Source: Candidatus Doudnabacteria bacterium
GTDB taxonomy: Bacteria > Patescibacteriota > JABMPQ01 > JAGQLO01
NCBI GenBank assembly: GCA_020429185.1
Contig: JAGQLO010000004.1
Location: 1-49,615 of the forward strand
DNA length: 49,615 bases
Direction: 5' to 3'
Shown: in pieces, positions 16,264-24,451 of the stretch
Layout: each line of letters begins with the position of its first letter
Position numbering within the stretch: position 1 is the first letter of the stretch
Made by a program: the position numbers and the translations under genes
Notes under the pieces: generated by a model
What the model was told of the DNA's origin: nothing
The model's database searches: none
What the model saw: the letters and a program-made list of their open reading frames with translations, nothing else

Positions 16264-18270
16264 ATGTCAAACACCTCCCCCTTCAATCTTGTCTCTGAAT
16301 TTGAACCCACTGGCGATCAACCAGGGGTCATTGAAAAACTCACGACGTGGCTCCAAGAAGACAATCAACACCAAACGCTTCTTGGCGTCACCGGCTCTGG
16401 AAAAACATTCACCATGGCCAACGTGATTGCCAACATCGGCAAGCCCACACTCGTCATGGCACACAACAAAACACTCGCGGCGCAGCTCGCGAGTGAGTTT
16501 CGACAGTTTTTCCCAGACAACGCCGTCTCTTATTTTGTGAGCTACTACGACTACTACCTGCCCGAGTCCTACAACCCAAAGGCCGACCAATACATTGCCA
16601 AGGAAACACAGATCAACGAAGAGATTGAACGTCTCCGCCATGCCGCAACGCGCTCACTCTTTGAACGAGACGACGTCATTGTTGTCGCATCCGTTTCAGC
16701 CATTTATGGACTTGGAAATCCAAATGAGTATTTCCAGATGCGAACACAACTCAAAAAGGGCAGCGACTATGCGCTCGACAAACTCTTTAGTGATCTAATT
16801 AGTCTGCAGTACACCCGCAACGACATCGACTTTAAACGTGGCACGTTCCGCGTACGAGGAGACACGGTCGAAATCTTCCCGATCTATGAAGAAGAGGTAG
16901 TGCGCCTCAGCTTCTTTGGGAACACGCTCGAAGACATCACACGTATCGACTCACTCACGGGAGAAATCTTAGGAAAACTCGACGCACTCAACGTGTATCC
17001 CGCATCTCACTATGCTGCAGAACGAGACCACGTCGCAAAAATCGTTCCGAACATCAAAAAAGAACTACAGGAACGTGTGAAGTGGTTTAAGGATCGAAAT
17101 CTTTTACTCGAAGCGCAGCGCATTGAAGAGCGCGTCAAATACGATATCGAAATGCTCGAGAGTATTGGCATGGTGTCTGGAATCGAAAACTACTCAGTGT
17201 ATACCGACGGCCGCAAACCAGGCGAAGCACCATTTACACTCGTCGACTATTTCCCGGACGACTTCGTCCTGATGGTCGACGAATCACATATGACCATTCC
17301 GCAAATCGGAGGCATGTATGCCGGCGACCGCGCCCGTAAAGAAAATCTTGTACAACACGGATTTCGACTTCCCTCCGCCTTCGACAACCGACCACTTACC
17401 TTTGAAGAATTCGAAAAGCGCGCCGGACGTACCCTCTACGTTTCTGCTACACCAAAAGACTACGAACTCAAAAAGTCCAAGGAACATGTTGCCGAGCAGA
17501 TTATTCGCCCAACCGGCCTTCTCGACCCAGAAGTCGAAATTCGCCCAACAGAACATCAAATCGACGATGTCCTCGAAGAAGTAAAGAAACGCATAGCAAA
17601 AGAACAGCGCGTGTTGATCACCACACTCACAAAGCGCATGTCAGAGGAGCTCACAGAATACCTTGACGAACTTGGCATCAAAGTGGCCTATATTCACTCC
17701 GACGTCGATACACTCGAGCGCCTCGAGATTCTTCAAGATCTACGCAAGGGAGAATACGACGTACTTGTAGGAATCAACCTCTTGCGAGAAGGACTCGACC
17801 TTCCGGAAGTGACACTGGTGTTGATTCTCGATGCCGACAAAGAAGGATTCCTTCGCTCGGACACAGCCCTCATTCAGACGATGGGCCGCGCCGCCCGACA
17901 CGCAGAAGGACACGTCATTCTGTATGCCGACAACACAACAGACTCCATGAAGCGCGCGCTCCGCGAAACAACGCGACGTCGCAAGATACAGATGGAATAC
18001 AACAAAGCACACGGCATCACACCAACGAGCGTGAAAAAGGAAATTCGCGAAGATCGCCTGTCTGGAGAAAAACGACCGGACACCGTATCACCATTGATCT
18101 TGCGTCCTGGTATGACAGACGAAGAGCTTCACGAACACATCGAAGCACTCGAAGGACAGATGGAACTTGCAGCTCAAAATCTCGAGTTCGAAGAAGCAGC
18201 GCGACTACGTGACGAAATTGCCGCACTCAAAAACGCAGACGCTTCAACAGGAAAAACAGCCTCTCGCTAA
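16264..18270 (+). CDS. uvrB: Excinuclease ABC subunit UvrB
   Basis: DNA damage-verifying helicase of nucleotide excision repair, 668 aa, full length. Walker A is GVTGSGKTFT (41-50). The beta-hairpin that inserts between DNA strands shows as YYDYYLPESYNPKADQYIAKE, and the Walker B region as LMVDESHMT. Helicase motifs V and VI are GINLLREGLDLPEV and QTMGRAARHAEGHVILYAD. The C-terminal UVR motif (LEFEEAARLRDEIAALK) contacts UvrC. A TACGCT box (16250-16255) with eight bases to the ATG suggests an almost leaderless transcript. No Shine-Dalgarno is visible. truB follows after 9 nt. uvrA and uvrC are not in the window. Confidence 0.98.
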   Translation: MSNTSPFNLVSEFEPTGDQPGVIEKLTTWLQEDNQHQTLLGVTGSGKTFTMANVIANIGKPTLVMAHNKTLAAQLASEFRQFFPDNAVSYFVSYYDYYLPESYNPKADQYIAKETQINEEIERLRHAATRSLFERDDVIVVASVSAIYGLGNPNEYFQMRTQLKKGSDYALDKLFSDLISLQYTRNDIDFKRGTFRVRGDTVEIFPIYEEEVVRLSFFGNTLEDITRIDSLTGEILGKLDALNVYPASHYAAERDHVAKIVPNIKKELQERVKWFKDRNLLLEAQRIEERVKYDIEMLESIGMVSGIENYSVYTDGRKPGEAPFTLVDYFPDDFVLMVDESHMTIPQIGGMYAGDRARKENLVQHGFRLPSAFDNRPLTFEEFEKRAGRTLYVSATPKDYELKKSKEHVAEQIIRPTGLLDPEVEIRPTEHQIDDVLEEVKKRIAKEQRVLITTLTKRMSEELTEYLDELGIKVAYIHSDVDTLERLEILQDLRKGEYDVLVGINLLREGLDLPEVTLVLILDADKEGFLRSDTALIQTMGRAARHAEGHVILYADNTTDSMKRALRETTRRRKIQMEYNKAHGITPTSVKKEIREDRLSGEKRPDTVSPLILRPGMTDEELHEHIEALEGQMELAAQNLEFEEAARLRDEIAALKNADASTGKTASR

Positions 18271-18279
18271 AGACAGACC

Positions 18280-19173
18280 ATGCTTGGAATTCTCCCAATT
18301 CATAAGCCTGCTGGAATAACGTCTCACGATGTCGTAAACACCGTGAAATTCGCGTTAAACCCAAAAGGAACCCCAAAATCAGAACGCATCAAGGTGGGTC
18401 ATGCCGGCACGCTCGATCCATTTGCCACAGGAGTACTCCTCGTAATGATCGGAAAAGCAACCCGTCTCGAACAATTTCTACACGCACATTCCAAAACATA
18501 CGAAGCCACCATCCAACTTGGTTCCTCTACAACAACCGATGACACCGAAGGAGAGATCTTAGAAACTCAACCCGTTCCAGAGCTTCCAAACCGCACCACA
18601 TTAGAAGTACAACTTCGGAACACGTTCACCGGAACACTTCAACAACTGCCGCCCACATACGCCGCCATTAAGCAAAACGGTAAAAAGCAGTACGAACTAG
18701 CCCGCGAAGGAAAAGCAGTACACAAGAAACCTCGCGAAGTTGAAATACATGCAATCGAGGTTCTCGAGTGTCGAGCAGAAACAAACGAGATTGAGATTCG
18801 TGTAGAGGTTGGGACTGGTACGTACGTACGAGCACTCGGACGAGATATTGGTGAATTCCTCAACACAAAAGCTCACCTGACACGTCTCGTCCGCACACGC
18901 ATTGGACCCGTCGTACTTGAGAGCTGCATCGATCCAGAAATACGCTCACTTGAGCATATCGCGCAGCACCTCCTTCCAGTTTCTGGTCCTCTTCTAGGAA
19001 TGCAAGAAGTTTCTCTTTCAACAGAACAGCGAATAGCATTCGAACAAGGCCAGCCTGTCGAGAACCTTCATGTAGAACCCGGCCACTACGCACTCGCACT
19101 CGATCAAGCGCAACCGATCGCTATCATCGAAACACGAGAACACCAGACCTGGCCAAAGATTGTTCTCACATAA
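18280..19173 (+). CDS. truB: tRNA pseudouridine-55 synthase TruB
   Basis: Forms pseudouridine 55 in the T-loop of tRNAs. 297 aa, usual length. N-terminal signature GILPIHKPAGITSHDVV; catalytic Asp46 in GHAGTLDPFATGVLLV; the conserved tyrosine region appears as SKTYEATIQLGSSTTTDDTEGE; motif III is QLPPTYAAIKQNGKKQYELAREG; and GTGTYVRALGRDIGE is close to the family GTYIRsLarDiG. The C-terminal 60 residues form a PUA-like domain. It follows uvrB by 9 nt, an operon of two. No obvious terminator lies between it and the convergent orphan gene at 19187. Confidence 0.97.
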   Translation: MLGILPIHKPAGITSHDVVNTVKFALNPKGTPKSERIKVGHAGTLDPFATGVLLVMIGKATRLEQFLHAHSKTYEATIQLGSSTTTDDTEGEILETQPVPELPNRTTLEVQLRNTFTGTLQQLPPTYAAIKQNGKKQYELAREGKAVHKKPREVEIHAIEVLECRAETNEIEIRVEVGTGTYVRALGRDIGEFLNTKAHLTRLVRTRIGPVVLESCIDPEIRSLEHIAQHLLPVSGPLLGMQEVSLSTEQRIAFEQGQPVENLHVEPGHYALALDQAQPIAIIETREHQTWPKIVLT

Positions 19174-19186
19174 AAAAAGAAGGCCG

Positions 19187-20134
19187 TCACTCGACGCTCG
19201 GAAGCGACCAGTGCGGCTTTCGCTGAAGAAGCAACGCAGTGAAGAAGGCGATGAACTCACGCGCGCGACGCTCGCTCTCCACCACCCCATGCTTCCACCC
19301 AAAATGACGAGCCTCCCAACCCGGAAAGAACCAGGCGGGGGCGGTCTGAGCGCGAATCGAAGCAATGAGAGGTGGACGCTCACACGCGCGAATCACCTTT
19401 CGCCAGCGTGTATAGATGTCGACACCAAAGCAGTCGGGCATGTCTTCGTCGACGAGAATGACGTCAGCATCGAAGAGTACCTCGGGCGGCTCAACCTCTT
19501 CGCCTCGCGGAGGACACAACAATCGAGCCGTTTCTGGACCGTCGTTGATCACTACCTCAAGATCCACGCCCGGCCACGCTTCCAACAAGCAGATCAGTCC
19601 GACAATGTCGTCGGGATGATCATCGATCAGCGTGACACGCAGTCGATCCGTTTCGTCTTTCGGAGAAGGCGCGCGCATCAACTGCATGAGATCCAGCAAC
19701 GCATCCTCCAGCCGAAAACGTTCAGACGCGTCGGGATCAAGTTGCGTTCGCGCAAACAGCGATGACCACAACTGTCCAAGCCGACGAGCAAGCTGCAACG
19801 GCCGACGTGGATCCCACGCCTCAACCTGAACACGGGCTCCGCTCGCTCGCAGGGCCGTGAACCGCGACTCGAGCGCACTCAATTCAGTCGCCGAATGAGC
19901 CGATCGCACACGCACCAGCACCACTCGACGCACGCGTCCTTGCCGAATCTCCTCTTCCAGATCCGACAGTTGATCGCGCGAGTACACGCGCGCTGCCGTG
20001 TCGGAAGGCAAGAAATGACGCGCAACGACCACCGCATCACGAATCGCCACTGCATCACTTCCGAGCAACACGGCCACGTATGGACCGTCCTTCGGATGTT
20101 TGCCCGCATCAACCCGAAAACGCAGAGAGCCCAT
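19187..20134 (-). CDS. GC-rich orphan receiver-domain protein (315 aa)
   Basis: Response-regulator-like. The start at 20134 is fixed by AAAGGAGG six bases upstream, the strongest Shine-Dalgarno in the window. The C-terminal half (about 165-305) has the receiver pattern: acidic pair Asp171-Asp172 (TLIDDHPDD), phospho-acceptor candidate Asp229 in DVILVDEDMP, Ser259 or Thr264 after the fourth strand, and Lys281 in FGWKHGVVES. The N-terminal half (about 15-130) is another alpha/beta region (YVAVLLGSDAVAIRDAVVVARH; VRRVVLVRVRS) of unknown family. No DNA-binding or output domain follows the receiver, and no kinase is nearby. G+C-rich and Arg-rich compared with truB and rpsT. It ends in a weak hairpin (CGTC/GACG) plus T7 run just past the stop codon. 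Confidence 0.8.
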   Translation of the reverse strand: MGSLRFRVDAGKHPKDGPYVAVLLGSDAVAIRDAVVVARHFLPSDTAARVYSRDQLSDLEEEIRQGRVRRVVLVRVRSAHSATELSALESRFTALRASGARVQVEAWDPRRPLQLARRLGQLWSSLFARTQLDPDASERFRLEDALLDLMQLMRAPSPKDETDRLRVTLIDDHPDDIVGLICLLEAWPGVDLEVVINDGPETARLLCPPRGEEVEPPEVLFDADVILVDEDMPDCFGVDIYTRWRKVIRACERPPLIASIRAQTAPAWFFPGWEARHFGWKHGVVESERRAREFIAFFTALLLQRKPHWSLPSVE

Positions 20135-20229
20135 CTGCGCCTCCTTTCCACGCATCTCTAGGGTTTTGAAATTGCTATCTTGCCTGAGAACATCCCAGTA
20201 CACACCTGCCACGCCAAGAAGGCAACCCC

Positions 20230-20258
20230 TTGTCAATCATGAAAACGCATGATACCTT
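20230..20258 (+). promoter_or_regulatory. rpsT promoter with palindrome in the spacer
   Basis: TTGTCA (20230-20235), a 17-nt spacer, TACCTT (20253-20258). The spacer is almost entirely a perfect inverted repeat, ATCATG-aaaacg-CATGAT (20236-20253), placed exactly where a repressor would block the polymerase. The transcript would start near 20265 and have a leader of about 28 nt. Confidence 0.55.
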
Positions 20259-20292
20259 CTGGCGGTCAGATTGATTACCGAAATTCGATCCC

Positions 20293-20562
20293 ATGCCGAT
20301 CAAAGACGCTGGAAAAAAGGACGTTCGTCAGAACGAACGACGCCAAGTGCGCAACCTTCGCAAGAAGCGTGAACTTCACGACCTCATTCAGGACTTCGAC
20401 AACGCGATCAAGGACGAAAAGTTTGCTGAAGCAGAACAGATGCTCCCAACCATTCAAAAGAAGTTGGACAAAGCATCAAACTCATTCCTCAAGCGAGGAC
20501 GCGCACAGCGAAAGGTCTCTCGCCTCAACAAGCGATTGAACACAGCAAAGGCTTCCGCCTAA
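20293..20562 (+). CDS. rpsT: 30S ribosomal protein S20
   Basis: Primary 16S rRNA-binding protein, three-helix bundle. 89 aa, usual length. MPIKDAGKKDVRQNERRQVRNLRKKRELHDL is the basic first helix, and the centre has the family-typical alternation of Asp/Glu with Lys. The C-terminus FLKRGRAQRKVSRLNKRLN is close to the family NxAARxKSRL ending. The start is the ATG at 20293; no Shine-Dalgarno is visible. It is monocistronic between its own promoter and a strong terminator. Confidence 0.93.
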   Translation: MPIKDAGKKDVRQNERRQVRNLRKKRELHDLIQDFDNAIKDEKFAEAEQMLPTIQKKLDKASNSFLKRGRAQRKVSRLNKRLNTAKASA

Positions 20563-20569
20563 GCACACA

Positions 20570-20595
20570 AAAACACGCGGGATACCGCGTGTTTT
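20570..20595. terminator. Bidirectional terminator between rpsT and holA
   Basis: Perfect 11-bp stem AAAACACGCGG / CCGCGTGTTTT with GATA loop, A-tract on one side and T-tract on the other. It serves rpsT on plus and holA on minus. Confidence 0.88.
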
Positions 20596-20596
20596 G

Positions 20597-21556
20597 TTAT
20601 GCCGCCACACTCGTTACAAACAGATCGAGCGCCAACACCGGATCAACTTGAGACGTCTTAAAACTGCGGTCCATGCGGGCCAACGCACCATGAATAGCCT
20701 CGAGTTGACCCTCCTTAAACTTCTTCGCAACTTGCGCGGTCTTTTTCACAACATACGGGTGCAACCCCGCCTCCTTTGCAATTGCTTGCTCCGACAACCC
20801 ACGCGACAACCCATCGGAAATCAGCAGCAAGTTCCGAATCTGAAACACAAACATAGAATGCAGGTAGTGAGCACTCGCTCCCTTTTCAAGTTGACGATGA
20901 AGCAATTGCAACGCAGCCGTTCTATCTCGACGTGCAAGTGCATCAGTCAGCAAGAAAATCTCATCATGTACCTCACCCACCACTAACACCTCCACATCTG
21001 CCTTTGTAATCTGAGTGCGACCTTCTGCCGTGACATACAACATGAGCTTTTCGAGCTCATTGCGTAACCGAACACTATTGTCACCCACACGCGACACAAG
21101 TTCGGCAGCAGCATCACGTACAAGTTCGAATCCCTCAGAGCCCAGTAACTGAGAAGCAAAGGCAATCGCATCTCCACCTTCAGGAGCTTTGTACTCCTGC
21201 ACAGTTGTATTTTTCGAAATCCACTTAAATGCTTTTGTTCGTTTATCTGGGGCTCCCGGCTCAGCGAAGACCAGCACCGTTGTTTCAGGCAACTTGTCTT
21301 CCTGAAGCCATTCCAAAAGCGTTTCTTGCTGCTCCTTCGAAGCTTCCTGCAAAAAGCGCTTCACCACCACAAGTCGCGAAGACGCCAAAAACGGCATCGC
21401 CTCAGACGCATCTCGCAGAGCTTTCACAGTTGTTGTGTCTCCATCAAGCTCTGCCAAGTTGAGCCCTTGAGGATCTTTTTCTTTGAACTTCTCAATAAGC
21501 GCACGTGTTTTTGTGCGCACCGCATCAACATCGGTTCCATAGAGAAAGAGGATCAT
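20597..21556 (-). CDS. holA: DNA polymerase III delta subunit
   Basis: Clamp-loader subunit that opens the sliding clamp. 319 aa, normal. MILFLYGTDVDAVRTKTRAL is the typical N-terminal strand and helix of HolA. AMPFLASSRLVVVKRF matches the family pattern (F-x-x-x-R-L-V-V-V). The segment EKLMLYVTAEGRTQITKADVEVLVVG marks the end of the AAA+ core, and DEIFLLTDALARRDRTAALQLLHRQLEKG begins the collar domain. Starts 10 nt after polA on the same strand and is probably cotranscribed with it. Confidence 0.93.
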   Translation of the reverse strand: MILFLYGTDVDAVRTKTRALIEKFKEKDPQGLNLAELDGDTTTVKALRDASEAMPFLASSRLVVVKRFLQEASKEQQETLLEWLQEDKLPETTVLVFAEPGAPDKRTKAFKWISKNTTVQEYKAPEGGDAIAFASQLLGSEGFELVRDAAAELVSRVGDNSVRLRNELEKLMLYVTAEGRTQITKADVEVLVVGEVHDEIFLLTDALARRDRTAALQLLHRQLEKGASAHYLHSMFVFQIRNLLLISDGLSRGLSEQAIAKEAGLHPYVVKKTAQVAKKFKEGQLEAIHGALARMDRSFKTSQVDPVLALDLFVTSVAA

Positions 21557-21565
21557 GACAGTAGA

Positions 21566-24418
21566 CTACAGCGTCTCCAGCTGATTCCAACTCTGCCCCG
21601 CAGCCACATCAACCGTAAGCGGAACATCTAGTTTGGCAGCGCCCTCCATTTCTTCTCTCACCAACGCGGCAATCGTAGAAACCTGCTTCTCTGGAACCTC
21701 CAAAACGAGTTCATCATGAACCTGTAACAACATGCGCACTCCAGACGCATCGCGCAGCTGTTCGGCAAGATTCACCATTGCCACCTTAATAATGTCAGCG
21801 GTCGTTCCTTGAATCGGATGATTCCCAGCAATACGTTCTGCTGCTGCCTGCACAACCGGACTTCCCGACTGCAAGTCAGGCAAATTGCGACGACGTCCAA
21901 AAATAGTTTCAACGTATCCCTCTTCATACGCAAACTCGATCACCGCTTCACGCCACTGTCCAACACCTTTGTACGTCTCCAAATACCGAGCGATGAAGTC
22001 TGTTGCTTCCGTGCGCGAAATGCCAAGAATGCGCGAAAGAGCCGTCGCACCCATGCCATACACAATGCCGAAGTTAATTTCCTTCGCAGCACGTCGCTCG
22101 TCTTTCGTCACATCATCAAGCTCCTTTCCAAACATCAGCGCCGCTGTTGAAGCATGAATGTCACGTCCTTCCTTGAACACCTGACACATCGCCGCATCAC
22201 CAGACATATGCGCCAACACACGCAGGTCGATCTGCGAGTAGTCCGCCGACAACAACACGCTTCCCTTTTCGGCAACAAACGCATCACGCACGGTCTTTCC
22301 GGTTTCCGATCGAATCGGAATGTTCTGGAGATTTGGATCGTTCGAAGACAAGCGCCCTGTTGCCGCTACCGCCTGGTTGAAGTCGGTATGAATACGACCC
22401 GTATCTGCGCGCACCATCTCCGGAAGGGCACTAATATACGTCGAACGAAGCTTCTCGAGCTCTCGATACTCTTCAATCAGTTCGATAATCGGATGCTCCG
22501 ATCGCAACTTTTCTAGTTCTGAAGCGGCAGTCGAGAACCCAGACTTCGTCCGCTTGATCCGTTTTGTAGAAAGCCCCAAGTCATCAAACAGCACTTGTGC
22601 AAGCTGCTGCGTAGAGTTGATATTAAAATCACTCCGACCAGCTTGTTTGTAAATACCTTGCTCAAGCTCTTCCAGGCGCTTTGTAACTTTGTCTCCAACA
22701 CGCTTGAGACGCGCCGTGTCGAGCGTAATGCCAGCAAGCTCCATATCTGCCAGCACATCAACCAATGGAAGTTCGACACCATCAAACAACGCCTGCAGAT
22801 TCCATCCCGCACGAGCCTCGCCACCCACCAATGCTGCCGGCACAGATTCCTGCGAATCCACGACTTCTTCGATGCGCTTTTTAAACACCGTATACAGACG
22901 CCACGTATAGTCCGCGTCCTCACAGGCGTAAAACGTCAGCCGATCGGGATCAACATCAGTAATCGGAATCGCGGTCTTTCCCTTTCCAACCAGCTGCTCA
23001 AACGACATCATTTCGTACCCAAATTCTGAGAGCGCCAAATCGTCTAAATTATGACGACGCGTTCCAGATGCCAACAAATAAGAAGCGAGCATCGTATCGA
23101 ACGCCAAACCACGTACGCGTACGCCCAAACCCCGCAACACCTTCACATCGTACTTTGCATTTTGGAGAACCTTCTTTCGATCCGCATCTTCAAAGATCGA
23201 AACAAGACCCGCATGTAGCATGCCATTCTGCACACAGACAAACGCTGGAACATACCAAGCCTCGCCCTCCTGCCAACAAAACGACAACCCAACTAACTCG
23301 GCATCCATCGGATTCTGACTGGTTGTCTCTGTATCAAACGCAAACACAGCATGACGCTTCACACGTTCAACAAACTTATCCAAACCTTTTTCATCAACCG
23401 ACTGATACACCACACCTCGTTTGTTGGTGGCAGCCTTCAATGTAAACTCCTCATCTTCTTCTGTGTCATTCGAAGAGAGAGCGATATCCACGTCCGCAAA
23501 CAATCCCACTCCTCGAGACGTTTCAGGAAGACGACGTAACAAACTCTTAAACTGAAACTCTCCAAATAGCTGCACCGCTTCTTCACGGTCGTAATCATGA
23601 ATGATCGAATTCTCAATCGTAAACGGTAAATCCTTGATATCCGTGACAATCGTGCCAAGTTCACGACTCCGCAACGCATCTTCTTTGTGCGCTTTCAAAT
23701 TCTCAAGCACCTTCGGACGCATCACCTTTTCCTTCAAAATCTTCTCATCATCGGTCGCATCGATGTAGTCGTAAATCCCCTCGATCGTTTCAAACTTTTG
23801 CAGCAAATCAACAGCCGTCTTGTCACCAACACCCGGAACGCCAGGAATATTGTCTGAAGTATCACCAGCAAGCCCCTTATAATTGGTGAGCTGATCAGGA
23901 CGAAGACCATATTTTGCCAAAACCGCCTGGTCGTCGTACAACACAGACTCCTTCATGCCACGCTTAAAGGTAAACACCTTTGTATCATCATCAACTAACT
24001 GCAGCGCATCATTATCACCCGTCAAAATGACATTCGGAATGCCAACTGTTTTTGAAAGTGTTCCAATGACATCATCTGCCTCATACCCAGGAATCTCCAA
24101 CATCGGCAGATTCAACGCCTTCACTACGCGCTTCACGCGCGGAAATTGTTCGTACAGTTCATCTTCTCCCTTTGGACGATTCGCCTTGTAGGTTTCATCG
24201 AGCTGATTTCGAAACGAACCGCCCGGCGCATCAAACATCACCGCAACATGTGTGGGCTTCAACTGCTCAAACGCTGAAAACAACGTAGAGGTAAATCCGT
24301 ACACCGCATTCACTAAGTCACCCGAAGCAGTCGTCATTGGAGGAAGCGCATGATACGAGCGATGCATCAACGCATTTCCATCAACCAAAAGCAGTTTTTG
24401 TGAGTCATTCTTTCCCAT
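21566..24418 (-). CDS. polA: DNA polymerase I, three-domain, proofreading intact
   Basis: 950 aa. The 5' nuclease domain (1-300) has LLLVDGNALMHRSYHA, PGYEADDVIGT, GDNDALQLV and GLAGDTSDNIPGVPGVG. The 3'-5' exonuclease domain has all three motifs: FDTETT, QNAKYDVKVL and YACEDADYT, so proofreading should work. The polymerase domain has motif A DYSQIDLRVLAHMSGD, O-helix RRAAKEINFGIVYGMGA (Phe, as in E. coli, so discrimination against dideoxynucleotides is expected) and motif C VHDELVLEVP. In motif A, the Glu that acts as steric gate against ribonucleotides in E. coli (Glu710) is Asp. The start is the ATG at 24418, seven bases below a TATACT box, so the mRNA is probably leaderless. Confidence 0.97.
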   Translation of the reverse strand: MGKNDSQKLLLVDGNALMHRSYHALPPMTTASGDLVNAVYGFTSTLFSAFEQLKPTHVAVMFDAPGGSFRNQLDETYKANRPKGEDELYEQFPRVKRVVKALNLPMLEIPGYEADDVIGTLSKTVGIPNVILTGDNDALQLVDDDTKVFTFKRGMKESVLYDDQAVLAKYGLRPDQLTNYKGLAGDTSDNIPGVPGVGDKTAVDLLQKFETIEGIYDYIDATDDEKILKEKVMRPKVLENLKAHKEDALRSRELGTIVTDIKDLPFTIENSIIHDYDREEAVQLFGEFQFKSLLRRLPETSRGVGLFADVDIALSSNDTEEDEEFTLKAATNKRGVVYQSVDEKGLDKFVERVKRHAVFAFDTETTSQNPMDAELVGLSFCWQEGEAWYVPAFVCVQNGMLHAGLVSIFEDADRKKVLQNAKYDVKVLRGLGVRVRGLAFDTMLASYLLASGTRRHNLDDLALSEFGYEMMSFEQLVGKGKTAIPITDVDPDRLTFYACEDADYTWRLYTVFKKRIEEVVDSQESVPAALVGGEARAGWNLQALFDGVELPLVDVLADMELAGITLDTARLKRVGDKVTKRLEELEQGIYKQAGRSDFNINSTQQLAQVLFDDLGLSTKRIKRTKSGFSTAASELEKLRSEHPIIELIEEYRELEKLRSTYISALPEMVRADTGRIHTDFNQAVAATGRLSSNDPNLQNIPIRSETGKTVRDAFVAEKGSVLLSADYSQIDLRVLAHMSGDAAMCQVFKEGRDIHASTAALMFGKELDDVTKDERRAAKEINFGIVYGMGATALSRILGISRTEATDFIARYLETYKGVGQWREAVIEFAYEEGYVETIFGRRRNLPDLQSGSPVVQAAAERIAGNHPIQGTTADIIKVAMVNLAEQLRDASGVRMLLQVHDELVLEVPEKQVSTIAALVREEMEGAAKLDVPLTVDVAAGQSWNQLETL

Positions 24419-24424
24419 GTGGCC

Positions 24425-24451
24425 AGTATAGCGGGTTTTCAGGGATGTCTA
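24425..24451 (-). promoter_or_regulatory. Predicted leaderless promoter of polA-holA
   Basis: TATACT (24425-24430) with exactly six bases before the ATG, so the expected start of transcription is the A of the start codon. TAGACA (24446-24451) is a fair -35 match but with a short 15-nt spacer. Confidence 0.6.
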
